A program made the position numbers and the translations under genes. A stretch of DNA of 64,000 nucleotides from Stichopus chloronotus (taxonomy: Eukaryota > Echinodermata > Holothuroidea > Aspidochirotida > Stichopodidae), in NCBI GenBank assembly GCA_021234535.1, contig CM037838.1, positions 16,458,670 through 16,522,669 on the forward strand, in the 5' to 3' direction. The notes beneath the pieces were generated by a model that saw nothing but the letters and a program-made list of their open reading frames with translations, did not search any database and had not been told where the DNA came from. Below, in pieces: positions 1-12,089 of this stretch; the first letter of the stretch is position 1; the number at the start of each line of letters is the position of its first letter.

Positions 1-56
1 AGGTTTAGGGCGACTGAAGTTTGCTTTAAGCCCTGTTGCGTAAACTTCAATGTGGT

Positions 57-430
57 TTTAAAGAGGCTCATAGAGTTGATATTGTTCATTTTGGTACATG
101 TTTGAAGGAAGCTGCGAGTGCCAATACTTCGAATTAGCTTCATTAGCCGTGTCCCTAGCCTTACTTTTCCCGAAAATGTGAGAAATTGTAGCTTTTATCG
201 ACAGAAGTTGTCTTTGGTTAGTGCTGTGTGCATGGTAAAAAGTGTCTGGTCACAGATTTTCAAGGGGTGATACCAGTCTTATATTACCCTATCTCTGTTG
301 CTGCCGTCATGCATCAGATCTTCAGAATCTCTCAGTTTGATCATCTACCATGAACATATGTGTTATACTCAACAGATGCGACAAAATATCTGGAATCTTG
401 TGAAGCGACTCAATGAGCCCCTTTTTTAAA
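57..430. mobile_element. MITE-like element, family 1, copy A
   Basis: A 374-bp element bounded by imperfect inverted termini. The left end reads TTTAAAGAGGCTCAT, and the right end read inward is TTTAAAAAAGGGGCTCATTGAG. A second full-length copy lies at 37,778-38,148 and matches along its whole length, including the shared word GTGTCTGGTCACAG at 242-255. There is no coding capacity. Similar size, two dispersed copies and TIRs starting inside TTAA fit a non-autonomous DNA transposon; the superfamily is not assigned. Confidence 0.72.
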
Positions 431-472
431 GGCCACTTTTTATTTTCAAACATTGCTGCAGAGTGTCTTCTC

Positions 473-729
473 CTTAAAGGCTGTAATGCATCACCCCAGA
501 CAGTTTCAAGTCTCCCAACCACCTACCTCTAGTCCCTCCCTCACTGTCTTAAATTCCTCCACATGTGTAATCAAAACAATGGATCCCTGTGTACGCTGTG
601 TAATACGAGCTGCTCTGCATCTTTCGAATTTGCTGGCAATCTAAGAGTACTGTAACGTAGAACCAGTTGAGAATTTTCCTTTCAGGGAGGTAAAAATATA
701 GCTTAGGGTGATGCAATACAGCCTTTAAG
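473..729. mobile_element. MITE-like element, family 2 (TTAA-flanked)
   Basis: A 257-bp element with about 25-bp terminal inverted repeats. The left arm begins CTTAAAGGCTGTAATGCATC; the right arm read inward begins CTTAAAGGCTGTATTGCATC, and both continue with ACCC. TTAA sits at both outer edges, as expected for insertion into TTAA targets (seen in piggyBac-like elements, although the inner TIR does not look like the usual CCC start). No protein is encoded. It lies 42 bp from the family 1 element. Confidence 0.65.
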
Positions 730-1337
730 TAACAATCTATCCATGATGATTGAAATACTGACATTTTTATAAAAATGAAAAGGAAAGGGGTATGAATTTC
801 CCCTTTCCAACAGAAAGGAGAGCAAATCCCCAACCCGCTATCCCCTCCCCCTACCCGCTGGCAGAATCCTCCCCCCCCCCCCCCGCACCCGCTGGCAGAA
901 TCCATGAGTGTCATCTGATTGTAGATCCTGATTTAAACTTAACTGAACAGTTCCATCGTGCGCTTTTTGTCGAATCGACCAAAGCAAGGAGGTGACCGAA
1001 TTTAAGACGTAAGTGGAAAGTTCCTGGCACTAAAAGGAAAGGTGTATTTATCAGACTTTAGAAAAGTATGGCCCCTCCTTAGAGGTACAGTAACGTACTC
1101 GGACACCTCGCAGCACTAATTATTTGATCAAAAACTGCACAAATATGACCTAAACTGCAAGGACTAATCACGTGTAGACAATGTTGACAAACTCTTTGTC
1201 GATTTAGGGCGATAATGTCGTTAATAAGTATCAATCAAGACTGTAGTACGTGAGTTTTTGTTATGGTATTTGTACAAAGTTTGTTAGTTTGCAACAAAGA
1301 TTTGGTCATCAGAGAGAATTAATTTGTTGTAAATTCA

Positions 1338-1400
1338 CAGGTAATAGTTGTCCATGTACAGGTAATAGTTGTCCATGTGCAGCTAATAGTTGTCCATATA
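1338..1400 (+). repeat. 3 x 21-bp tandem repeat
   Basis: Three units starting at 1338, 1359 and 1380 share CAGGTAATAGTTGTCCATGT with one or two changes in the third. The 21-bp period keeps a reading frame, giving a short Asn-Ser-Cys-Pro-Cys repeat, but there is no other sign of coding here. Confidence 0.8.
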
Positions 1401-2602
1401 CACAGACCTGTGCGTTCACAAATTATGCTGTTGTCAAAAGTTTCACTCAAATTTGCCTCTCATTGTCATTGAGACTAAAAAAGATGCAAATTAACCCTCC
1501 ACGTTTTTTTTTTTTCCCCTTTTGAATTGGTTCCGTTTCTCATGTAAACAGTGTTCCTTTGTTAATGAATAGCACGTTTGCTTTAAATGGACAATTGTTT
1601 GGAGTGGCGTACTGTACTAAGTCTACTAAAAACAAATAGGGAAAAGGGGAACATAGAGACTGTAATGTGCAGTACAGTGTTTATTTTTGCTGGTACATAG
1701 ATTACATTTTTTTCCTCAAATGCAAACGATGCTGACATTTATAAAGATTAATGTCACACTATGTTTCCACTTCAACAACATGCATGACATTTTTCAGAAC
1801 AGAAAAAAAAGCAGATAAAGATTGGAGAACTGGATATAAAACACCTTTCTACCAGGGGCTTCAAAGGAAAAAAGAAACACTTTTTGTAACAGATTTTGAA
1901 CACGCCAAAATTGTTTACGCTAAGGTTATAACAATAAAATGCATCAGCGCCATAAACGCTCCAGTCAGCGAAATTAGCGTATTGATGACGCGCCACCTTG
2001 GACAATACTTCAGGGAATAATTTTAGTCTTCAGAATTCATACAGCAGTTTTTAGGTCACTTGGGTATTGTGTTGTAAAATCAGTGAAAATCTTGAATGTT
2101 GTATTTACAGAAGCTGCTACGCGACTTGTACGTAGCAATTTGATCACTTTGTGTAGCAAATGAGATGGGATACCAGATAAATTATTCCCCTAATGCGATG
2201 CTAGATACATTATTCCTGTCACACATAAAGGCAATTATGAGAGGAAGTTACTGTACAAACCGTACTCCGTTTTCCTTCCCAAACAGTAACACGCACATGG
2301 CGTATCTTGACATTTTCAACGCTGAAGTGAGTAAACTGAAGTGTGTGTAGCACACCCTTAATGCATGGTGAGAGAATACTGTTGAGTTTTTCACCCTTTC
2401 ATGTATATACTCTTATAAAAAAAGCTCAGCCAGCACTAAAGAAAAAACCCACTTTTGATTTATTTCATTTTCTTTGATTTGATTTGTTAACATGCTACCG
2501 TAGTAAGTCAGTCACCTGGAAAACAGTTGATATACCTGACCACTATAACCGTACTTTTTATATATGCAATCTTTGACGCTTAGTATGATGTTAAAAGATG
2601 TT

Positions 2603-2700
2603 CAGAGGGGCTCATAGAGTTCATATTTATACGTTTGTGATGATTTTGAAAGGTGCAAACGCATAACAATGATTATAGTTAGCATAATTAGTGAAATTAT
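2603..2700. mobile_element. Possible fragment of MITE-like family 1
   Basis: The segment starts with GAGGGGCTCATAGAGTTCAT, close to the left end of the element at 57-430, and keeps a similar spacing to a GAAAGGTGC-like word. The rest diverges and no right terminus was found, so this would be a truncated or decayed copy. Confidence 0.35.
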
Positions 2701-5700
2701 TAAAAGGAACGACGTTTAAGAGTTATTAAAAATTAAAAGTTCAAAATGATAAATTGTGTACACAGAAATACAAAGAGACGGACGTAGAAGAGATATATGA
2801 GGGGAAAACACCAAAATGTAAGGTTATTAACGCTGGCAAATTCAAGACCTTTAAAAGTGATCTTTTGCCAGTTTTAGGCCTTGTTCTGACTTAGTTGTAT
2901 ATATATTCCAAACTGTGCCTATATACATGATGCACTATACATAATTGTATGCATATGACAAAAACAAAAAAAGTCCGATTACATGCATGCAAATTAATCA
3001 TCAGAAATCAGCCCATGTACCTGCACGTCGGACTCCGATTACCCCTGTGGCTGTAATGACGTCACGACTTTTGAGAATCTTAGTTTATACGCAGTTAAGC
3101 CGCCCCCTGGATGCCATATTTAGCCATTGTCTGTTGTTTCTCCCATGACAACTCTAGGTTTAATTACAAGTTAATGTCGTAAGCAGAATATTTGCGGTTT
3201 TCTAAGAGAGACACCACAAAATGAAGAACAAAAATGACGAAAATTCTTTTTTGTGCTTTATATCTTGCTTTGGACTTTTTGTCTGCGTGATAAACGCCCG
3301 TGGATGTTCGAATGCCTGTGAAGTTAACGATGTGAGCGTAATGTCTTCCTGTATGTGCATTTCATATTTGTACATAGATGCCTATCGCAAGTCCTCGTAT
3401 GTAGCGAACCCGTCCATGTAAGGTTTAAACCCGGTTTTATTGATGGAAAATTCTCCAATTCACTCCAACATGGGGTTTAGGTTGACGTGCATGCCCAGGC
3501 AAGTCATCTTCAAGTGCGCGATCAGTGCACGCGGGAAAGCGGCGACGTAAGGTCAAGTACGTACGATACATGGTAAATCGGGTTGTCACTGGGCGATCGA
3601 ATTCCTCAGAAAAACGAAGTGTCTCTTTTTTTTCTTTTCTTTTTTTCAAGTGCAGGCGGTCTGCGTTGCACTCTGCTGCCTGATTCCTTCTGAACGTTTC
3701 GGTCTTCGAAGCAGCTGCTTCTTCGTCCTTCTGTTTCCTTTTAATTAACTTTCCTTTTAAAATGCATTCCTTACTGAGTGGTAGACATTTTTAGGTAAAA
3801 GAAGGAGAAAAAAAGGTCAAATAAGGAAAGTTAATCGCTTGGTGAGAATACCGCATACGTATTTCACTGGCCTCTATCTCTTCACATCGACTGTGTAACA
3901 AGAAGTATTCGACCGTTATCGCCGTTACATGTGGTTATATCTACGATGCTTGACTGGGAATAAATCATGTCGCAACTTTTTGCAGCGAAATCCTGAACTG
4001 GTTAACGAATGCAACTTATAACGGAACAAGGCATGTGCAAATAACGCGTGCAGTATAAGTCAAATGATGTTGGGTTTATGTTTGTAGTACAGTAGAGCAG
4101 ATTAATTTATTTAAGCTGTAGGACATCCATTAGGGAGGGCCGTGTTTCGGGGGTTTAGCAATAAAAAGAAATATATATCTTTACATGTTATCGGCCAACA
4201 TTAACTCTGATCTTGAGCTACGTACAGAAATATTGGATTACTTCAACATCTGTGACAGACACACACACACATATATATACATATGTATTGAAGTTGTGGT
4301 TTACAAATTGAAGGGCTGGTGTGTGGGAATAACATTAAAAATTAATTTTGCATCAGAAAAACTTGTAAAAACAGAAAGCAGTGCTTACGATCGTTTACAT
4401 TGTATTACAAATCCACACAAAATATACTTGTTATACAAGTGCAGTCGCGAAGACTGAATTGTTGCTACAGAAAACAAATTATACACGTGTTAATGGCAAA
4501 ACATTAGCAGAAAAAGTAGATATGATAAATCATTAACAAGAAAAACAAAAGTTCTTCGCACACCTTGTTGGCCATGGCCATTTGCTAGTTGTGCAACAAA
4601 CATGGTACCTTGAATTAAGTCTTACATTTGAAAGGTAAACGGCCTGTGATAAGAAAAATGGGATTTCGATTTTTTTTTTCTTGACAGTAATGTTTGGTTA
4701 TGAACAAATCCATCTTGACACGAAGGCGCGCCAATTAAGACATAAAAGTGATGCCTTTTGACAACTCAAGGAGGAGAATTCAATCAGATTTATCGCCGAA
4801 ATTCCTTCAAAGCGTGAGAAAGGAAGGTAGATGGAGAAGGGGGGAAAAAGGACGGGAAGTACGTGCGTGCAGCTTGCACTGTCTGCAAATATTCCGTTCA
4901 AGGTGATAGAATAGAGAGAAAGACGAATTTGTAAGGTTTTTGATCAATTTTGACGAAATGAAATGAAAGGTAACCGCTAATGGAATCAGCGGTCCTATTC
5001 GTTCAATCAACCGTTTGGGTCGTGAAAGTGAAAGAGAGAGAGAGAGATGAAAGTTAAATGAAATAACAGAAATAAGATGAAAGGTGTTATTAATATTGAA
5101 AAACCGAAAAGGTAAGAATAAATGTAGAGATTTTTCGCAGTGAATAAGTTAAGCGATATAATCGCCCCCCCCCCCCTCCCCGTCCAAGACTCCCACAATT
5201 TCTGATGGACAATCCAATGTCGGTTGCAAGGTTGTACGTGAGCCAATTAACTAGCCAAACAAGGCTATGTTTAGGCATGCAGCCAAACTTACGATTTTTT
5301 TTTTCTCAGAATATCTGAAACAATAGGATGAAATTTGGCGATGAATTTTCAATTGTCATTATCATCAAATAAATGTAGTTATAGCATAACAACCCCTGGA
5401 AATTAATTTCATCTATTGTCGCAAGCAATGAGATTACGACTTTGGGACGCATAGGACGACGTCATGTTTTGAAGAGGGCAACCGCTTTTTGCACGTTAGT
5501 AATGTGCAGTAGAAATAGTAATTAGCAATGTAACGCACGGTTTTAACCCAGAAGTGATGTTAATCGACAAGAGTAGTATGCTGATTAAGTTTAAGGAAGG
5601 TAAAATGCTTACTGCATACATCCGAGAGTGATGAGTCAGCTAACATTTCTACTGTATTGAAAAATTACGTAATTATGATACGTGTTCTCATCGTGCAGCT

Positions 5701-7600
5701 CAAATCTATTGGTTGGCGCTATTGGTGCGGCAGCTTTGTTAATTGCATCCGTGCCCCGACTCTCCACTGTGTGGTCGATCGTCCGGTACCTATTTGCAAG
5801 GCCACATCTCGTAACCCTAACCCTTCACCTTTAGAACCTCTAGCACTAACACCCTTTAGACTGACCCTGCGACTAGCTACTAGCCAAACTGACGATTTTA
5901 TCAGAACCGGGTCCTGTGCTAAAATGCACGGGGCATATGTGTGCGAAAAACCAGGCAGCCAAAGTGGCACAATTTATTTTGTGTCTAACATGCGAGAAGT
6001 GACACGTCAAGAAGTTGAGAAAAGCAAGCTTTTGTACATAGTTGATTGTTAAATAGCATTGTAGCATTTGTCTGTAAATACTATCCACTATATCTAAGAA
6101 AAACAAATGCATTTAAAGGAAGGAAGCATAGTGACTAGACTTCCGTCCTTAATGCTCAATCGTTGTATAGTCTGTATACTTTACACATACATTCAATGTG
6201 CATATGTGTAAGCTGCATATAGTAGATCTAAACTGTATGTACATGTATATAGCTAGGGCCAATTGGTAGGATTACATGGGCATGCTAACCTTATATCTAG
6301 TGTAATCTCTGTTCCTCAAAATCCCTGTCTACCCGTCTATTTGTTATTCTGAATGTATGACAGCAATGTCATTGCTGTATGAATTATTTACAGTATTTAC
6401 TTTGGTTTTAGCCTTACGTCTCTCACTGGGTTTTGTACTTTATACTGAGCTGGTATACGCCGTTCAAGAACATTGAGTCAGTCTTCTTGTATGCTATCAT
6501 TCGCAGTGTACTATGACGACCTTAAAGTACACTCAGTCGACACCCCGTCCACATCACACATCCTGATGGTGTTCGAAACTTGCTTATCAGGCAAAGTGAC
6601 GGGGCTCAATGTCCTATTTTTGAGAGACCGCGGAGTTCGTGGTGTACAGCTCTGTAAGTGTTTTGCCCTGTGTGTCATCAAAAAGTTGCAAAGGAAAAAT
6701 GTGAGCACAAGGAAGGGTTGGAAGTTGGACAAAATGTACCTCGTGGGTAAACCTACAATGTGCATTCGCTATTCACATTTGTTTGGCAATTCCACGTAAA
6801 TTTGGGTGTCTGCCATTCTGAGACTTTTTGAGACTGCAGTAGGCCTACAGTATATGAATCTACGTATGTTCAACACGTACTACGACTATTTCGAGGGATA
6901 CAGGTTTACCGTATTATACAACTATGCAGTATGTATTATGATGCGGTCACTCTCCTCTCAGCGACAACTAAATGTGTGGCCTCAGTGTAGATATCATGAC
7001 ATTCTCCTAACTACCGGTACATTTACATCCCCTAGACTATATTTACATTTTATGAGGTGGATAAATGTCGTTTTCAAGCTGGAATGTGAGTTGAAAATTT
7101 GTCAGTGAAAATCAAATCCTGCGGAATATATCATAGCCACTACAAAAAAAAAGAAAAAAGATGAAGCCCCATTTTTGCATGAATGAATATTCATATCCAT
7201 TCCCATTGGTCTGGTTGATTTCAAGTAACGGTGACTTACTGCTATGCTTTCTTGGAGAGTGTGAATTTTGAAGGGCCAACAGAAATGTCAAGATAATTTT
7301 CACATTTACAGATTTGGAAGATGAGTGCATAATTCTATTTCAGATTTTGTGACAGGTGATATTTTTCCCTGCTTTCTCTTTCCTGAAATGCTGACAAAGA
7401 AAAAAGGTAGATGACCAGGCAATTGCCAGCACAACTATATCCCAGCTTTAAGATAAGAGGAGTGATTGGCCGCAACAACTGTGCACTGTATGTTGCTCTC
7501 ATACATGCACGGTACGCTCTGTACTCTACAAAAGGTTGTCTTACATATAACGTAATCATTAAAGTGTATGCAGAGCCGACAGGCACCTGAAATATGAATC

Positions 7601-7667
7601 CCAACCCCCCAACCCTACCCCAGAACCCCTACCCCAGAACCCCTACCCCCAGAACCCCTACCCTCTC
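7601..7667. repeat. 14-bp minisatellite, C-rich
   Basis: About four units of CTACCCCAGAACCC start at 7615, 7629, 7643 (one extra C) and 7658. The strand is G-rich on the complement and could form G-quadruplexes. It is not a telomeric TTAGGG array. Confidence 0.8.
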
Positions 7668-10600
7668 CAAAAATAAGGCAACACAGATACTACATACGAG
7701 ATAGGAACGTGCATCAGACTTAACACTAATCCGCAAAGAAAGGACGCCCATATATAGTGGACTACTGCACCTTTGAACGCAGTAACATGTATATATGTGT
7801 CACGGACGTAGCATACCTATGTCGTGGACGACCTTCCATTTACTTTGTCGAAGTTAATCAACTTCCTAACCGTTCCGGTGGTCAAAATGTCTCTCTTAAA
7901 TTTCTTTTCAGGACAGATACTCATCCAAAACTAAATTTTGCACTTTTGTATCGCGCAATCTAAATGTTTAGGCAGGATGTGCTGTTTTTCTTGCGTTTTC
8001 AGGAGTGCACCAAAGTACTGGCTGTACATCTAACAGTTGTTTAAAGCTACAAAAAGTACCGTGCTTTGGTCGCCTTGTCCGAAATTAAATAGAAAACATG
8101 CACATTTCCAAAAGAAATGCTTTTGCATGAGAGTTTCGTTGTGCAAGGAAGTCCCTTATATTTTCTATAGGACCCTGTTCCGCTGAGATTCAAAAAAAAA
8201 AGAATCAATTTACCTTCATTGTTAACACTCTAATTGGTGACGTTTCTCCTGAAACTAACTTGGCGTGCAGTAGATGTTTTCCGGGTTGGTATCAAGTGGA
8301 AGAGAAATAAGAAAGATTAACGATACAGGCTATGTCTTTTTCATCAAACAGCACATCCTACTTTTATAGTTGTTATGTGCTTGTTGAGCTGGATAACTGT
8401 GCGCGAATACAAGGCTTTCGTGTAGGATTTAAGAAGTGTAACCCATTACATCCCACGTTTACTGCCTGTGAAATGTTCTTGTTGATAATCTTTATGTGTG
8501 ACGGACTCAGTAGTGATCCGTTGGCTATGAATGACATGACAAGCAGCCCCTTTTGGTTTAAGACATACGATCGTGATTCATCATTCACCTCAAATTCGAT
8601 GCTCTGTCCCGTGTTTCGATACATTGTAAAATATTCATCATCTTGGCAGAGTCCAAGGCAAAGCTTTTATTAGCAGTATTAGGAAGCCTTATACACAAAC
8701 ATACACACGGTTTTGTATTCCATGTGTATGTGTGGTAAATGTATGTTGTTTGTAACTTCGGATCGAATGGTAGCCTAACGCGCAAACGTTGGACTGAGTC
8801 CATCCTACCGTTAATCTTAGACTGTCATAATTGTCTTGTGTTTACGTCAGAGTATCAGCTTCATGTTCAAGCAAGCACGCCGTATGCGAAGTCAAATAGA
8901 CTGAGTGGATTTGCGCTTTACGTGTGTGATGTCGAAGTAGCTAAATTAAATTTCAACCTCCCTTGGGTCAGATTGAAGGACCTCAATTATTTATTGATCC
9001 GGTCACTGAAACGGTTTCGTTTTACTCTTGAGGCTGTGGCCGATAGCCCTCTACCCGGTCTCGGTCGCTTGTAATAAACTCATCCCTGTCTGTCATCTCT
9101 CATATTATCTTATCGAAGATGATGCTTGCACGAAAACGTCTGGTTCATACCCAAAGGGGAACCACGTTCGAGAAATGTGGCCGCAACATTCTTCGGTTCC
9201 TCGTTAGTGGGCAAGCAATTCATATTCGGAAACCACGGCAACCTCTTCCCGTTGGCCGTGCTTTTGCCAGCAGTATGTTTACGCCATTAATTTAAGTCAG
9301 TTCAGCCTTTTCAGTTTATTATGAGGTTTGTACGAAGACATGGTCGCCTCCTTGTCACGTGTCATGGGACTCCAGCTTGACTTTACCTTGCAGTCTTCAC
9401 GGATTATTTTCACGAGTGGTCGCGTGTTGTTAAATGTGGAAATGGGTGACTGTCCCAGTTTTCCGCCGCCCGTAATTCACCACCCCATACTTGCCTTCTC
9501 GGGGGTTCCAGGCTGTGCTAAACTTTGCTCGGTTTTTTTTTTTTTCACTTCATGACCGTTCGCAAAAGACACAAACATCTCGTGAATCTGTGCTTGTCTT
9601 TGTTCTATCCAGCAACCTTCGAAATCCTTCCTAGCTCGTAAACTCTATTGATACCTATCATTTAACACCCTCGCCGACGTGCGAGGCGTTCATAGGTACA
9701 ATGGTCTGGTAATGGATTTCACTTTCCCCGATAAAAATAGGTTCTTTTCTAGTCACATTTTTTTCGCCCTCCGCCGCGAGGACAGCCAAAAACATTATGC
9801 ACGTTTTGTAGATCTTACCGAGGTTTACGTAGCCATAAGAATATTGAAGAAAACGAAAGAAGAAATGCTGTCTTGTTGACTTTATGAGTGGCATGTTGCT
9901 AAGAGTGACGTCTTTTTTGAACATTAAAATTGTCACACTTGTTCATGCCCCTGTAAGTGGGAACCTTCTTCGCTTTGTCATTTCCAGACCGTCAGAATTT
10001 GGTTTTACCTTAAGTGGGGACATGACTTGCAGAACAGCTAATTAGCTAATGGGAGATCTCTCGTAAAACGGCGTGAAACCTGAATTTCGTTCTTTTTTAA
10101 TATTCGAAAGGAGAAAGTTTTCCTAACGAGAATCAGAATACACTATCACATATGAACATCTGAGGGTCTCGACTAAAAGCATTTACACGCCTCTTCGTCG
10201 AAAGAAAAAAAAAGGAAAAGAAGGAAAAGAAGACCGTGCTCGTCACCGTAAATTCCCTAGTGCAGGCGTTCGTTACTTCTGCTATGTAATGGCAGATGTC
10301 GTATTGGGCACACGTCGAAATGTCAGTCTTAAGGGGGCTGTCATCACATTCCTGCAGGGTGATCTCTTGTCTTGGGCTGCGTGGGTTTATTCGAAGTCAT
10401 CCACGGTAGATAGCACAGCGACTATAAACCACGTTCAGACATGCGTGACGATCAGAGCGACGAGCTTTTACGATCGCTCTCTACATCGCGCATGCGCAAT
10501 AAAGCGAGTGATAAAGGGCATACGCTCCTGTTAGCAGCTTGCACAGGTGACCAGCTGCTTTCAATATTTTACCATCGATATGAACCCCCCGTGGCAAATG

Positions 10601-11252
10601 TGCTCATGGTTTTTTTTTTTTCCCCTCTACCTCTATCTCTATCGACTCTCCTTCGTTTTCTCTGTTTTCCTGTTTAATTTCACTCATAGTCTGGCGCCTA
10701 TGAAGGAATAAAAAGTATAACCATACATACAGCAAATAACATTTAGCGCGTTCCAGTTTTAATCTAATTGGTTCAGACGTCATTATTTTTCGTCGTGTAG
10801 CTGTGTGTTGACATTAAATTACGCGCTGTTTGAAACGCCGTGTTCATGAAATGTCACAGCCGTATTACTTTATGTGGTGATGACGTAGTTGTTTGGATTG
10901 TCCGCGTCTGTAAAGAGTCCGCGTTGCTGAGAAAGAAAAAAGTTTATCTGACCTCGCGCCCCCTTTCCCCGGTTGTGTCTTGTCTTAAGGTGAGGTCGGT
11001 ATTTTGGTGGATCAATCGCCCATTTAAATTTATTACTTGGTCAGAGTATTCAGCTACCTGTCTCCACGCAACTATCGCACTTCTCTGCCCATTTTCCCAG
11101 CATCTGATGATTATGTTTCCACGTTGCCCTCTACGGTGGAACGACCTTCATACAGTTAATTTGAATATGTGAATTACAAAGGAATACGCGATTAGTTATT
11201 ATGCACATGATTGCTCGTATTGTAACGATCTTCTTTTCTTCTATTTCTCCAG

Positions 11253-11787
11253 ATCCAGTTGGGAAATTCCACCCTTGAGGGGAAAGCATCAGCGATTCGT
11301 CAGCGATTCTGACGGTAAACACTACCCCTGGTATGGCTGCACCACGGAGGTGGCGACCATAACCGGACCAACCTCTTGCTACACCACTTGCCATTTACGT
11401 ATGAACGACAACTTCCATCCTTCCATTACATGGGACATTCCAGTGCGTAACAGCCACGAGGTCAAACTCACGCACCTGGGGCGTGATCAGAGCTTCACCG
11501 TCTGGCTGATCGCGATCAACAAAAGCACAGGACAAAAATTCGTTCTGCGCACCGTCAAGTGGCGCATGCGCATAAATATCGCCGTCGACAACTCCCAGGC
11601 CCTGGGCAGGAGAGCCAGGTTACTCGATCCCATCATACAGGATCAGCCCCAAATTCTAGAACCTTCACAAAACGAGATTCCACCACCGGAGGCTCTCAAG
11701 GCGCCAAATGCGAACAATGCCCAGACGCTTATATGGAGACCAACCAACGGCCGAGAGGTTGTGATCGTACCACCGGTTAGCCAATAG
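11253..11787 (+). CDS. FAM78: FAM78 family protein, last coding exon
   Basis: This is the C-terminal part (about 177 residues) of a FAM78A/B homologue, a conserved metazoan protein of unknown biochemical function. The exon follows a good acceptor (pyrimidine run ending TTTCTCCAG at 11,252) and opens with the SSWEIPPLRG stretch, then SDSDGKHYPWYG, MNDNFHPSITW, DQSFTVWLIAIN, KWRMR, LGRRARL, PNANNAQ and WRP. All of these match my memory of vertebrate FAM78 in order. It stops at TAG 11,785-11,787. The upstream part of the protein is missing from the window and should sit across a long intron. The gene points toward NUP214, as in vertebrates. Identification rests on recalled family sequence and is strong; the A/B split need not apply to an invertebrate. 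Confidence 0.9.
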
Positions 11788-11875
11788 CAATCCAGGACAT
11801 GATACAGTGTGACGATTGAACAACAGACAAATATTCATGTGTCGAGGGATGACATTTCCAGAAATTATGCAAAAG

Positions 11876-11881
11876 AATAAA
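11876..11881 (+). promoter_or_regulatory. FAM78 polyadenylation signal
   Basis: A canonical AATAAA lies 89 bases after the FAM78 stop codon. A second AATAAA at 12,084-12,089 could serve a longer 3' UTR. Confidence 0.6.
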
Positions 11882-12089
11882 AAACGGAGAGTTTTTATAC
11901 AAGTGCCTTGAAAACCAGTACTTGGAAATACAAATTAATCGAAGAGAAAGTGAATATTAAAAAAAGAGTGGAATGACACACAAAATGTTCGACTTTTAGT
12001 TTTTGTGAAGTCAAGTGCAATTTTGCCAGTATATTAAGTGCTGAGTATAAAAAAACAAGAATAGACTGCTAAAACAACAACACAATAAA

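Larger units (their letters stand above)
730..11252 (+). other. Long non-coding stretch, probably FAM78 intron
   Basis: No exon could be supported in these 10.5 kb. Open frames up to about 131 codons occur on both strands (for example 5657-6052, 6473-6799, 8332-8673) but lack splice context and protein-like composition. Because the FAM78 exon at 11,253 begins mid-protein, its first coding exon should lie upstream, and nothing resembling it was seen here. This stretch is therefore best read as intron, with the start of the gene outside the window. Confidence 0.5.

Noticed and set aside
3221..3421. 66-codon frame with a signal-peptide-like start and several Cys
   Set aside because: Could be a small secreted peptide, but there is no promoter, splice or poly(A) evidence, and hydrophobic runs are common in T-rich DNA.
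5657..6052. 131-codon open frame with AACCCTAACCC, telomere-like
   Set aside because: Only two telomere-like units; the peptide has no domain, no splice context, and both strands are open across it. Treated as chance.
6473..7108. Two consecutive plus-strand frames of 108 and 100 codons
   Set aside because: Cys/Leu/Tyr-rich, AT-driven composition, no acceptor, donor or poly(A) support; also open on the opposite strand.
8332..9074. Two plus-strand frames of 113 and 111 codons
   Set aside because: No splice sites at sensible places and no recognisable motifs; likely random within a long intron.
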